DNA of 56,878 nt from an uncultured Pseudomonadota bacterium (GTDB lineage: Bacteria; Pseudomonadota; Alphaproteobacteria; RF32; CAG-239): the NCBI GenBank assembly GCA_949292375.1, contig CASEZG010000008.1:1-56878 (forward strand), written 5' to 3'. The notes beneath the pieces were generated by a model. The model had not been told where the DNA came from, ran no database searches, and saw nothing but the letters and a program-made list of their open reading frames with translations. Of this stretch, positions 16,352-26,800 are shown piece by piece. The stretch's first letter is position 1. The number at the start of each line of letters is the position of its first letter. The translations under genes and the position numbers were made by a program.

Positions 16352-17620
16352 ATGAAAAATATTTTATTCAAATCTTTTCGCTGTTTCGGAGTTTTTGTTG
16401 TTTTGTTCGGGTTGGTCGGCTGCAAAACAGAAAAGCCTCAGCCTTTACCGCCTGTTGACCAAAGATTAAATGCCGGAGTGATTTATCCGCAAGATCCGAA
16501 TTTGATTCGCACACCAAAGGGAGCTAACGAGCTTGACTTAGAAAGTCCTTTGCGTTGCAGCGTCAACTGGGATACGCAACAGATGATTTTGACATTACCC
16601 TATAATATTTCTGCTTTTAAGCTGGAAAAAAACGGGGTGAATGATGCTTTGCCCAGATTTGAGGTGACAGGTTTCTCGTTTGAAAAAATGCCGGCGGAAA
16701 AGGCTTTGTACAAATTAACCAAAGAAGCCGGAATTAAACTTGTTGCGAAAGATGCACCTTATGCAAGCATATCCGCAGAAAATTTGCGTGGAGAGTTTTC
16801 TGAGGTTATTAATATGATTGCTAACGCCGGTGAAATTTACTATTCCTACAATGCCTCGGAAAAAACAATGCGCATCAGCAGAAAAGCAAATTTTACACTT
16901 TATGTGCCAAAATCTCGCCCTATTATACTAGGATTGCTTGATGTCTTGAGAGGCTCCGGTATAACAGATATGACAACGAACTGGGCCGACTACTCCGTTA
17001 CGTTTGATGCAGATTTTGCCCTTCGCAATAAAATTATGGATTTAATTAAGTATTTTGAAAGCAACCCAACGTTGGTGGCTTATGATGTTAGTGTGTTCAG
17101 AATATATCCTTATGACAAAGAAAAAGATGTTGAGTGGAAAAATTTGCTGAAGGCCTTTTATTTCGGTACGGTAACAACCGCCCAAACAGGTGTTATCGGC
17201 CGCGTATTAACAACTACTAATGAGCTAAATATTAATACTCTAAGACATTTCTTAGGAAAGCAGGCTATGGTTATGCCCGTTGCTGAAGGGAAATTTGTTG
17301 TCCCTAACCTGTGGTTCTCGCGTTTTGATATTGGAAAATGCGGTAAAAGAGATTCTCTTGAAGCTGATTTATCTATTTTGGCAAAATCATCTGTCGAAAA
17401 GGGAAACCGTATTTTCTCAGACATAACGCTTGAAGCTACGGGAGGACAAATTACTCAATTTGATATTAGAAGCAGATTGGGCGAAAACTTTTTGATTATA
17501 GGTATACCGAATCAAATTTTCGGAACACAATCTCCTAAGTCTGAGACTGTTGTGTTTATGGTACCAAGACTTATTCGTACGCTCAAAACAACCAAGCCTA
17601 TTTTAGATAATTTAATTTGA
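16352..17620 (+). CDS. Secretin-like lipoprotein (PilN-like, shortened)
   Basis: A 422-residue protein with a lipoprotein signal (lipobox LVGC, Cys24). Residues about 100-170 look like a secretin STN domain (FEKMPAEKALYKL, then a SAENL strand region), and 180-250 resemble the N-domain seen in the PilN-type secretin encoded at 48792, with the FTLYVPKSRP and ALRNKIMDLIKYFE stretches in matching order. The end, VVFMVPRLIRT, resembles the closing strand of secretins, but the region between is shorter than in full-length PilN (536 residues), so a complete pore barrel is uncertain. It is likely to sit in the outer membrane or periplasm as a partner of the secretion or pilus machine. Confidence 0.65.
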   Translation: MKNILFKSFRCFGVFVVLFGLVGCKTEKPQPLPPVDQRLNAGVIYPQDPNLIRTPKGANELDLESPLRCSVNWDTQQMILTLPYNISAFKLEKNGVNDALPRFEVTGFSFEKMPAEKALYKLTKEAGIKLVAKDAPYASISAENLRGEFSEVINMIANAGEIYYSYNASEKTMRISRKANFTLYVPKSRPIILGLLDVLRGSGITDMTTNWADYSVTFDADFALRNKIMDLIKYFESNPTLVAYDVSVFRIYPYDKEKDVEWKNLLKAFYFGTVTTAQTGVIGRVLTTTNELNINTLRHFLGKQAMVMPVAEGKFVVPNLWFSRFDIGKCGKRDSLEADLSILAKSSVEKGNRIFSDITLEATGGQITQFDIRSRLGENFLIIGIPNQIFGTQSPKSETVVFMVPRLIRTLKTTKPILDNLI

Positions 17621-17633
17621 GAGGATTTGGAAG

Positions 17634-18347
17634 ATGGCTGAAGATTTTAATATGCCGCAGAATAACACAACCGTAGCATCTGGTTTTGACCCTAATCGGC
17701 CTCGGTTAAAAAAGGTTAAAAGACCAATTAAGAGAATTGTTTCTTCTAATGGGATGAACGAATCGGCTTCTGTTGTTCCCCCCAAAGTTGAGCCTGTTAT
17801 GCAGCAACAAGCTCCTGCCACGGGAAACAATGATTTTGATTTAGATGCTATTCTTGACAGCGGAGATAATTTGCCTGCGTTAAATACTGCTTCTGAGCCG
17901 GCGAACGAATTTCAGCCGCAGTTTATTGATGAAAGCGACATTACACCGCCTAAAGTTCCTCTGGCTGAACAATTTATGGTAGATAATATGTTTACTAAAA
18001 AGGCTTTGTTGGTTGGAGCTTTATTTGCTTTCTTTTTTGGTTTCTTCATTGCAAAATTTTTCTTTGCTCAAGAAACCGTCGTTAGAGATGGATTGCAAGG
18101 CGTTGTTATTAACCCAGAAGTTCCGAGAGGGCGTGCTCGTTGCGGTGTTGCCGAACGCACACAAGGCTGCGTCCTTTATATCATGAATCCGCAAAGACAA
18201 GAGCTTACGGCCAGAGATTTCTATGACTTGGCTTCTCAACTTACCGGAAGACAAAGATTCGTGATTGAGACAGGAAATATGCGTTATTCTAATGTCAAAA
18301 TAAGGCCCGGCGGAATTGCTCAATTAAACATTCCTCCGCTGCAATAA
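17634..18347 (+). CDS. Single-pass membrane protein with periplasmic C-terminal domain, function unknown
   Basis: A 237-residue protein: a basic, Pro-rich cytoplasmic part (about 1-120), one membrane segment (about 123-145, very Phe-rich) and a ~90-residue C-terminal domain with two cysteines (near 166 and 175) that could form a disulfide in the periplasm. GAGGA at 17621-17625 supports the start. The bitopic layout resembles inner-membrane secretion subunits such as VirB10 N-termini or PilP, but no homology can be asserted. It is the last gene of the operon, just before a bidirectional terminator. Confidence 0.65.
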   Translation: MAEDFNMPQNNTTVASGFDPNRPRLKKVKRPIKRIVSSNGMNESASVVPPKVEPVMQQQAPATGNNDFDLDAILDSGDNLPALNTASEPANEFQPQFIDESDITPPKVPLAEQFMVDNMFTKKALLVGALFAFFFGFFIAKFFFAQETVVRDGLQGVVINPEVPRGRARCGVAERTQGCVLYIMNPQRQELTARDFYDLASQLTGRQRFVIETGNMRYSNVKIRPGGIAQLNIPPLQ

Positions 18348-18348
18348 T

Positions 18349-18378
18349 AAAAAAAGCTCCATTTTCGGAGCTTTTTTT
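18349..18378. terminator. Bidirectional terminator between convergent operons
   Basis: AAAAAAAGCTCC and GGAGCTTTTTTT are perfect complements around a six-base loop (18361-18366). The symmetric A and T runs serve both the + strand operon ending at 18347 and the - strand secretion operon ending at 18380. Confidence 0.92.
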
Positions 18379-18379
18379 A

Positions 18380-19348
18380 TTATGTAACTTCTGTAATGGC
18401 ACGAAGGTTGCCGTCTCTGTTGATTTGAACAACGCGCAATTTGTGGTGCATTTCCTCAATGGTTTTGTTTCTATCAATGGTCGGATAAGTGTGCAAAATT
18501 CTGTCTGTGAATGCTTTATAGGCTGCTTCAGAATTTTCGGCGTGTATTGTGGCCAAACAGTTATCGTGACCAGAACCCATAAGCTCCCAGATTGCTCCGG
18601 CATTGCTTGTTGAAATCTCGCCGCCGATAATTGCATCCGGAGTAAAACGCACAACCAAGTCAATAATCTTAGAATAATCCATCTCGTTGGTTTGTTCCGT
18701 ACGAGATAATACTAAGTGAACACGGTTGGGGTGAGGAACAAGCAACTCGCGCGTATCTTCAATTGTTACAATACGCTTGTTTATATCCAGAATCTTTAAC
18801 AGGTTGTTCAAAAAGGTTGTTTTACCTGTTGATGTTGCACCGGAAACTAAAATATGGTCGCCCCTTTTGATGCTGAGCAACAAACGTTCATATGGATCTT
18901 CTGGATCTTTTATATCTTTTAGGGGGTTTATTTTATGCAGGCCCTTGCCTTGAGCTAAGCCATAATCAGACAAACCAAATGCAACATCATCGCTATGCAC
19001 ACGAATCGTTAATGCCACACCTCCGGTTAGGTCGTCTTGGTCATACATAACGTTGCGCCCTGCAATTGCTGAAAAACGGTGTTCGCCCGGGATTGTAGCA
19101 TAAACGACCGGAGAGCCTTCTACCGGATCAAAAGGAAGCTCATATGTATTGGCAACGATATAAAGAAGGTCTACTAAATATTCTTTGCTTAGTTTCTCAT
19201 CTTTATACATGACCCACGGGTAAGCTCTTTTTCCGCGTAAACGTAACCATATCTGACCAGAGCGGTTTACGGCAACTTCTTCGATATTGTCTTGGTTGTA
19301 CCAATAAGACAATGGACGTAAAACTGATTCTAAAACCTTAAAGCTCAT
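18380..19348 (-). CDS. virB11: VirB11-family T4SS ATPase
   Basis: A 322-residue hexameric traffic ATPase that powers pilus assembly and substrate transfer at the cytoplasmic face. The Walker A motif GATSTGKT is at residues 170-177, the Asp box IEDTREL at 196-202, Walker B DAIIGGEI at 238-245 and the His box GHDNCLATIHA at 260-270. The N-terminal domain (about 1-135) matches the VirB11 layout and the length is normal for the family. GGAGAG precedes the ATG. It is the last gene of the long minus-strand operon, following VirB10 by 12 bases. It is distinct from the PilQ-type ATPase at 53266. Confidence 0.96.
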   Translation of the reverse strand: MSFKVLESVLRPLSYWYNQDNIEEVAVNRSGQIWLRLRGKRAYPWVMYKDEKLSKEYLVDLLYIVANTYELPFDPVEGSPVVYATIPGEHRFSAIAGRNVMYDQDDLTGGVALTIRVHSDDVAFGLSDYGLAQGKGLHKINPLKDIKDPEDPYERLLLSIKRGDHILVSGATSTGKTTFLNNLLKILDINKRIVTIEDTRELLVPHPNRVHLVLSRTEQTNEMDYSKIIDLVVRFTPDAIIGGEISTSNAGAIWELMGSGHDNCLATIHAENSEAAYKAFTDRILHTYPTIDRNKTIEEMHHKLRVVQINRDGNLRAITEVT

Positions 19349-19360
19349 AAATCTCTCCTA

Positions 19361-22300
19361 TCAGAATAACTGTGGTACGCTGTTATCCGTTTTGGCGGAA
19401 CTTCCTGACGTTGCAGATGAAGATGCGGCAGAACCGCTACTAAACGATGGTGGTGGCGGTGGTGTTGCTCCTCCGCTCGGAACTGTCGGCATCAGAGCCG
19501 GAGAGCCCGGAGTATTTGTTGCCGGTTTCTTGTTTTTCACCTTACTATCATCCATCAAACGAGGAGCTGATACTGCTTCGGCATCCGTGCCTTCCGCCTC
19601 ATAGACGACAGAGCTTGCTGTTGCGGCTCTATCAGCGTCAGTCATACCCATTTCTCTTCTGTTCTTGGTATTGGTACGTTCTTGCTCTAACTTATTGTCA
19701 TCAATTAAGACATCACGTTTTGACAAGTTCTTGGCAACTTCCGCTTCATCTCTTTCTGGGGTTCTAAGCCATAAATCAACATTTGGATAAACAATAATGC
19801 GTGTGCCTGCCGGAACATAGGTTAATGGTTTGATATTGCTTTTATCTGCCAAGATTTGTTCAAAGACACGATTCATATCTTGTAAGAAATTTTGACGAGC
19901 ATCATTTGCCGCTTGTTGACGCGGAGATTCCGTTTCTGAACTTGAATCGTCATCTTTCGGAGCCATCACATAAGATGTATAGCTGGTTAAGGCTGTGGTC
20001 ATAATCGGCAAAGTATATTTCTTAAACAGTTGCTGATCCAAATATCCCAAAGCACCGCCTCGGCCTTGAGCATCTCCTGTAAGGCCTTGGAAGACAAACA
20101 AAGAGCCGTCAGGTCTGATTAACCTTTCCCAAGTGATTTGAACTTTGGCAGATGAGGAAGTTGTTTCTGTTCCCGCTGTTAAACCACCCAATGTGCCCAT
20201 CAAGCGGCTTCCGGCAGGAATAATAATGTTGCGGCCTTCTTCAGCATAAATATTTCTCTCAACAAATGCCGTGACCGGTGTGGGGTTGTTGCTGTCAATT
20301 GAACGCGCAATTACTGCCGGTATCGGCTTGTCGGCAAATATCATTTCGCTCATATTAACACGCCAAGACGAAACTGCTTTCGCTATTCCTTGTTCATCCC
20401 AATTCTTTTGATAGCCGTCAAAAGCCTCGCGCCTTATGCCAGAGCTTATTTTTCCAACTGACATTGCTTGTCTTCTTTGATTTTGCGCTTCTGCCAGAGC
20501 CGCTGCTCTTTGAGGGTCATAACGTTCTCCCGGGCCAAAGCCTCCACCCGGACCAAGATTACCTCCCGCACCAATTCCTGTTCCATAAGCCCCTCCGGGA
20601 CCAAATGTTCCTGCTGGAACAAACATTCCTGAAGAATCAGGCTTTTTAACTTCTTCTATACCAATTAAGGTACCGTCATCATCAATTATCAAACCATCAG
20701 GCATTCTTTGTCCGATAACCTTGCCATTCTTATCAACGACGCTACCGTCATCCATAATGTCACCCAGATATTCTCCATCTGGTGTTAATGCGATACCTAG
20801 TGACTTGCGATATTTTTTCATTTCTTCTTCATCTACAACGCCTACTTCTGGAATCGCTCCTATTTGTCCGGGCTTGCTGTACCAACTAACCCTACTTCTG
20901 GTAACCATTCCCAAAAGTTTGCCGTTGTTATCCAGATATTCATCTTTGTCCGTAATACGTCCTATGGTGTTTCCGTTGCCATCTATAACCGAGCCATCTG
21001 GCAGAACCCGACCAATGATGTTACCCGCAGGATCCAATAATGCATTATCCTTGTTGATGAAATACATTCGCGCAGCAGCTGCCAGTCTTTCTGCTTCGGC
21101 TTTTTCTGCCGCCAGCCGTGCCGCTTCCGCCTCTGTTAGTTCTTTAAGCAGACTGTAGTATTGGAGAGGTTTGGCTATTGCTAAAACATTACCGTTTTCA
21201 TCAAGTATACGGCCATTTTCTTTTAGGCTGGCAACAACTTTTCCTAACGAATCGACAACACTTCCGCCTAATTCTAACTCACCCAAAACTAAATTATTTT
21301 GGTTTCTGATATAATAGTCTCTATTTCCTCTTCCGATAACTTTATTGTCATTGCTGATTAAAAAACCTTTATCTATGCGGCCAAGTTTTTTTCCGGTTAA
21401 CGAAAGAGCATTACCGTCTCTGGTAATTTGCGCGATGACATTATTGTCTTTATCATAAGCATACATATCATAAAGAGCATAACCTATCAACTTATCGTCT
21501 TTTAACACGCTTCCGTCGAAGGATACTTTGCCTACTTCCTCTTTTTTCTCATTTAAAACTCTGGCATCAAAACCAACTAGTCCCAAATAATTGTTGTCAT
21601 TGTCAAAAGCAAAGCGATATTTGAAAAGCTGACCTATCGGCACACCAGTCTTTGAATTAACATTATCATTTGGTTGCATATAGCCAATAAATTCGTTGGC
21701 ACTATTGACGACGCTTCCGTCCAGAACGGTGCGTCCGATAAGCGTTCCGTTCATATTCATAACCGGATAAAACTCAGTTTGTGCTGCTATTAGTTCGCCA
21801 TCGGCATTGTGCAATTTTCCTCTTTTATCTATGCAGCCCAACAATTCTCCCGCATAGGTCGTTACTTGTCCTGAGGTTCCGATTGTTCCTTGCATATTTC
21901 CGTTAAAGTCAATTACACTTCCGGGAACAACTTGATAGCCGATAACAGCTCCTGTTTCTGAAATTGCTTGGCCATTCCACAAGATTTTTCCGACGAAGGT
22001 TTCGCGATAATTTCGAATATCTCCCTGCGGGGTTATAACACCAAGCAAAGCGCATTCGTTATCTACTACTGCATTGTAGCCCATTGTTTTACCTACAGGC
22101 AGCCCGGCATTGTCTGCTACGATGCCGCCATCAACAATCTTTCCGGCAATTCGCCCTTCCGTATTGCGAACAACTGCATCAATACCAACATAGCCCAACA
22201 AATTTCCGGTTATATTCAATACTAAATTCTTTGCTGATGCCGTGCCTAGCCATGGGGTTAAGTTAAGCGATGTATTTTCCTTGGCCTCAACGAGAGAATT

Positions 22301-23887
22301 ATCCGGTAATATCTTGGCTTTTCCCTTCATATCTTTATCTAAAACCATATTGGTTTCAGATAAAATACCTAAAATTTCTCCGTTGGCATTATAGGTGTAG
22401 TCTGCGCTAATATTTTTACCCAGAATACGATTTCGTTCATCTATATTCAACCCGGCTTCGGTTAGTTTTCCCAGAGCAACAACTCCTTTGTTATACATCG
22501 AACCATCAGGCATCATATATGCAATAATTGCTCCGGTTAAATTATATATCGGCGACAAAGATAAGCTGGAACCACTTAATACGCCTTCTGCCGAAAACAA
22601 AAAACCGAAAGGAGAAACAAATTTGCGTTCACTTCCGTCCATAACAGAAGCTCCAATCCCGCTCATCCCCAGCATTTGTCCGGAAGGAGATACAACCAAT
22701 TCATCAACAAGTGTCGCACCAAAAATTCGGCCGTTATTATCATATGCTAAATTGAACCTTATATTTCCAATCGGGGTTCCTTCCAAAGAAATTACAGCAC
22801 CGTTTTTCAGAGCATGTGCCCGCAAAGCTCCCCTATAGTTAAATACGGGACCCGTGTTGACTAATCGGCCGATTACTTTGTTTTCTTTATCTAAAATAAT
22901 TCCTCTTGCACCAATCTTGCCTATTGTTTCGCGAGCTTTAGCTATCTCTCCCTTCGGCATTATTCTACCCAGATATTTTCCATCTAAATCTGTTGCCGTG
23001 GCTGCCAAATCAACAGAGGAGCCGATTATGTCTCCTTTATCATTAATAATGTTACCGTCCGAACGCAAATGACCTATCAGCTCGCCTTTGTTTACAACCT
23101 CTCCGTTATATGTAACAAAGCCGAGATATTGACCATTGTTATCAAAAGCGAATCCGGAACGGACAATCTGCCCGATAATTTGATTATTTTCGTTGTATAC
23201 ATATCCATTGGCTTTCACAAAGCCTATGGTTTTTGCGTCAAAATCCGTAACATTGCCGCCCGGGGCCACACTGCCGATGAAATTTCCTTCCAAAGAGATA
23301 ACCATCTTTGAAGAAATCAGACGGCCATCTAAAAGATATTCGTTACCAACTTTCCGGTATGCATAGCCATCAGATGACACAAAACCGATTTGTTGTCCTT
23401 GGAGATTGGTATATAAGCCATCTCCGGTAAGACGACCAACCGTTTTTCCGTCATCAGAATAAATTAATCCCGGAAACAAAACTCCGCCTATAATGTTAAA
23501 ATAATCATCTACGACAAGACCATTGGGCAATACTTTTCCGACTATTTTTCCAGAAGGGAGACGCACGGAACCGTCATTGGAGACCTTACCTAAGGGCTTA
23601 TTATCGTTACCAATCGCTATACCTTGCGGAACGACACCACCTATTAGTTCTCCGTCAAAATTCAAGATTAAGCTGTCTGCCGTAACATTTCCTATAAGTT
23701 GGTTATCCAGACTTACAACTTTTCCATCGGGGATTACTTTACCGATTAAATCTCCGTTGAAGTCTATTGCCGTAATCTCTATAGCGTGAGCCGGATTAAC
23801 AATAAACAAAACAGCAAAAAAGCCCGCTATTTTGCTGCATAGCTTAATTTTTTGTAAAACGCGCAATAATCCGCCTTTTAAAATCAC
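19361..23887 (-). CDS. virB10: Secreted repeat protein with C-terminal VirB10/TrbI barrel domain
   Basis: A 1508-residue protein from a GTG start that has GGAGG about 7 bases upstream, one base after the preceding stop. It has a Sec signal peptide (cleavage near AHA, residue 35) instead of VirB10's usual membrane anchor. Residues about 42-1075 are a continuous ladder of ~18-20-residue units of the form G-x-V-x-x-D-G-x-V-x-D-x-x-G-x-x-I-G, interrupted near 910-935 by an Ala/Glu-rich helix. A Gly/Pro-rich linker leads to the VirB10 domain (about 1150-1395), with IIPAGSRLMG, a W-E-R-L-I-R-P-D-G motif and a final TRIIVYPNVDLWL strand. VirB10 forms the outer-membrane pore cap. It should pair with the anchored protein encoded just upstream. 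Confidence 0.92.
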   Translation of the reverse strand: MILKGGLLRVLQKIKLCSKIAGFFAVLFIVNPAHAIEITAIDFNGDLIGKVIPDGKVVSLDNQLIGNVTADSLILNFDGELIGGVVPQGIAIGNDNKPLGKVSNDGSVRLPSGKIVGKVLPNGLVVDDYFNIIGGVLFPGLIYSDDGKTVGRLTGDGLYTNLQGQQIGFVSSDGYAYRKVGNEYLLDGRLISSKMVISLEGNFIGSVAPGGNVTDFDAKTIGFVKANGYVYNENNQIIGQIVRSGFAFDNNGQYLGFVTYNGEVVNKGELIGHLRSDGNIINDKGDIIGSSVDLAATATDLDGKYLGRIMPKGEIAKARETIGKIGARGIILDKENKVIGRLVNTGPVFNYRGALRAHALKNGAVISLEGTPIGNIRFNLAYDNNGRIFGATLVDELVVSPSGQMLGMSGIGASVMDGSERKFVSPFGFLFSAEGVLSGSSLSLSPIYNLTGAIIAYMMPDGSMYNKGVVALGKLTEAGLNIDERNRILGKNISADYTYNANGEILGILSETNMVLDKDMKGKAKILPDNSLVEAKENTSLNLTPWLGTASAKNLVLNITGNLLGYVGIDAVVRNTEGRIAGKIVDGGIVADNAGLPVGKTMGYNAVVDNECALLGVITPQGDIRNYRETFVGKILWNGQAISETGAVIGYQVVPGSVIDFNGNMQGTIGTSGQVTTYAGELLGCIDKRGKLHNADGELIAAQTEFYPVMNMNGTLIGRTVLDGSVVNSANEFIGYMQPNDNVNSKTGVPIGQLFKYRFAFDNDNNYLGLVGFDARVLNEKKEEVGKVSFDGSVLKDDKLIGYALYDMYAYDKDNNVIAQITRDGNALSLTGKKLGRIDKGFLISNDNKVIGRGNRDYYIRNQNNLVLGELELGGSVVDSLGKVVASLKENGRILDENGNVLAIAKPLQYYSLLKELTEAEAARLAAEKAEAERLAAAARMYFINKDNALLDPAGNIIGRVLPDGSVIDGNGNTIGRITDKDEYLDNNGKLLGMVTRSRVSWYSKPGQIGAIPEVGVVDEEEMKKYRKSLGIALTPDGEYLGDIMDDGSVVDKNGKVIGQRMPDGLIIDDDGTLIGIEEVKKPDSSGMFVPAGTFGPGGAYGTGIGAGGNLGPGGGFGPGERYDPQRAAALAEAQNQRRQAMSVGKISSGIRREAFDGYQKNWDEQGIAKAVSSWRVNMSEMIFADKPIPAVIARSIDSNNPTPVTAFVERNIYAEEGRNIIIPAGSRLMGTLGGLTAGTETTSSSAKVQITWERLIRPDGSLFVFQGLTGDAQGRGGALGYLDQQLFKKYTLPIMTTALTSYTSYVMAPKDDDSSSETESPRQQAANDARQNFLQDMNRVFEQILADKSNIKPLTYVPAGTRIIVYPNVDLWLRTPERDEAEVAKNLSKRDVLIDDNKLEQERTNTKNRREMGMTDADRAATASSVVYEAEGTDAEAVSAPRLMDDSKVKNKKPATNTPGSPALMPTVPSGGATPPPPPSFSSGSAASSSATSGSSAKTDNSVPQLF
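20650..23765 (-). repeat. Coding repeat ladder in the VirB10 C-terminal protein
   Basis: Diverged 54-60-bp coding units encode the D-G/G-x-x-I-G ladder. Units differ more from one another than those of the neighbouring gene, and the frame is kept throughout. The unit resembles the DUF3659-type repeat; a beta-rod or solenoid fold is inferred from the strand-turn rhythm. Confidence 0.85.
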
Positions 23888-23888
23888 T

Positions 23889-26800
23889 TTAGTTCCTCCG
23901 GTTCTTGGCTACTTCTTGCAGTGCGTAGCCGGAAACTTTTTTATCCAAATCTATAAAAGAGCCATTATTCTTGAGATAGCCTATGTTTTTTCCCTCAACA
24001 CTTATGACGCTTCCGTCTGCCGCTAGTCTTCCTATATATTTACCATCATTTCCAAGAATTGTCGCTCCAATTTTGTAAATTCTGCCCAGAATATTATCAT
24101 TCATATCTATTGCCAAACCGCCAGAAAGGCTACGACCTATTACCGATTTATCTTTACCGATAATATTACCGGATAAATCGACATAACCGGCAACCTTATC
24201 ATTGTTTCCGATAACAATATCTCCACCTGCAATTTCTCCGACCAAATTACCCGCCTGATTTATGACACTGCCGTCTGATAATACACGACCAAAAACAACA
24301 TTATTGGTATCAATAACCGAGCCGTCCGGCATTACGGCACCGACGACATTGCCGCCGAAATCAATTACGGCACCGTGTTTAAGAAGACTTAAGTTTTTGT
24401 CTGTTGAGCCCCCCGGAAGTATGGCGGTAATATTTGTATTCTTATTGTCCAGGACATCACCTAGCGAGTTTACGCGTCCTTTATAATTACCCCAAATGTC
24501 TGTCACAATATCCTCAGATATTACCTCTCCGATAACCTCGCCATCATTATTTAATATCTTACCGTCAGAGCTGGTTATACCTTCATTTTTTCCATCTAAG
24601 TTTATGACCGTACCGTCTGATGTTGCGTAACCTAAATATGAACCATCATAGCCGATTGCCGCGCCGTGAGGTAAAACACCTCCACGGTACTCATTGTTGT
24701 TGTCAACAAAAGTTCCTTTTGCATCTATTTTGCCTTGCAGCTCGCCAAAACGATTCAACACACGACCATCATAGTTGACTTTTCCTATTTTTTTACCATA
24801 AAAATCAACAACCTCGCCATGAGGCATCAGTTTGCCAAGTTTGCCGTTAAAAAAGCTCAAACCATTTCCGTGCAACTTTCCAAGGGATACGCCCTTGTCG
24901 TTGTAAACATTACCATCAGGGAAAAGTCTTCCCATAATCTTTCCTGATGCATCCACAACTATTGCCTTTTCCTGCAGAGCCACACCGACTATCTGGTTGT
25001 TATCATTTGCAAGCAAATTATTGGCATATAAACGTGCCTCTCCACCACCGGGAATCGATACTTTGCCGTTTTCGCCAATCATATTAATAAAGTTTCCGGA
25101 TAAATCGTAGGCATAGCGATTTTCTAAAACTTTACCCATATAGCCGCCGTCTTTATTGAATACATCACCATAGGTTCCGACACATCCGACCGGAAGCAAA
25201 GCTGCTGATTGGACTATACCATTGGTGCTGACTTTGCCTAAATATTCTCCGTCATAAGTTACGGCTATTCCCGAACGAGATACACCGCCGATAATCTCTC
25301 CGCTTTCATTAAGCACTGTACCATCAGGATTTACGCAACCGACATAATTATTTGCATTATCTCTTACAATACCATCCGTTCCGACTTCACCTATTTGGGT
25401 ACAGGTATTATCAAACACGCTTCCCGGTTGGACTACTTCACCAATATAAGAGCCAGCCTCATCAACAACTATGCCGTCAGACATAATTTTATACGGGAGC
25501 TCCTTATTTCCCTTAGTAATTTTTCCGTTTTTATCCAAATATCCGATATTTCGGCAACCATATCCGACAACTAAACCGCCTCGAACAAGTTTGGCTATAA
25601 TCTTATTTCCTGAAGTATCTTTAACCAGACCATTTGATAAAATACGCCCAATGACTTGCTTGTCTTCATTTTCGACTGTTCCGTTGTTTTTGATTATACC
25701 GAGAATCGTTCCTTGCGGTGTCACGGGGATTTGTTCTACGCGAACCAATGAACCTATTTTTCGCTTAACATTGCTTACGACATTGCCGTCTTTATCAACG
25801 TAGCCGATAACGTTGCCGTTTTTATCATAAACTTTTCCGTCAGCTCCGACATAGCCTATAACTTTACCATCTTTATCCAGAGCCAAGTCAACATATTCTC
25901 CGGCTTTACCGATAACATTGCCATTTAAATCGACCAAGGTTCCGTCTTCAAGCATTTTACCAATGACATTACCATTAAAGTCCACAACATTACCGTTCTC
26001 ATCTATGTAACCAATAACATTGCCATCTTTATCATATGCCAAACGGCGTTTGGGGCCAACTTTGCCTATAACTTCTTCTGCAACAACATTCCCATTTTCA
26101 TCAACAGAACCGACAACATTGCCATTTGCATCAACAATTGAACCATTGGGCATAACCACGCCTAAAACGTTGCCGTTTTCATCTATTGCCGTCCGGCCGG
26201 GCTTTGTAACATATCCAATAACATTGCCGTTGGCATCCACGACTTCGCCTTTTTCGTTTAGGCGGCCAATAACATTACCGTTCATATCAACGACGGTACC
26301 ATCCGGAAGTACTCGTCCGATAATATTGCCGTTTTCGTCATAAACATATCCTGCGTCAACAGCCTTACCGATAACATTACCATTTAAATCAACAACCGTG
26401 CCGTCCGGCAGCATTTTTCCGATAACATTGCCATCCTTATCTACGACAGTGCCATCCGGATTTACATAGCCGATAACATTGCCAAACTCGTCATAGACCA
26501 GCTTGCGGTTGTCGCCTACGCCTATAACATTGCCGTTTTCATCAACAATCAGGCCGTTCGCATTTTTTCTTCCGATAATATTTCCGTTTGCGTCGCGAAC
26601 ATAACCATCTTCATCTATAGTTCCGATAACTTCTCCATTCGGTGCAACTGCGTTACTCACCTGCTTGGTTGCTATTTCTGCTTGGTTTTGTTCAGTTGTT
26701 CCGCCTCCGGGTAAAGCGTTCTCACAGAAGTTACAATCCTCTTTTCTGATGGCTGTGCCTTCTACCGAAACTTTTGCCGCTTTTGCACTACTTTTGGTTA

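Noticed and set aside
19392..23072. Several + strand open frames of 60-145 codons within the VirB10 gene
   Set aside because: They are antisense shadows of a repeat-rich gene, without ribosome sites or recognisable products.
25780..26620. Regularly recurring ATAACATTGCC-type sequences resembling a CRISPR array
   Set aside because: The repeats keep a reading frame and encode the VirB10-type ladder; spacers are not unique and no cas genes are near.
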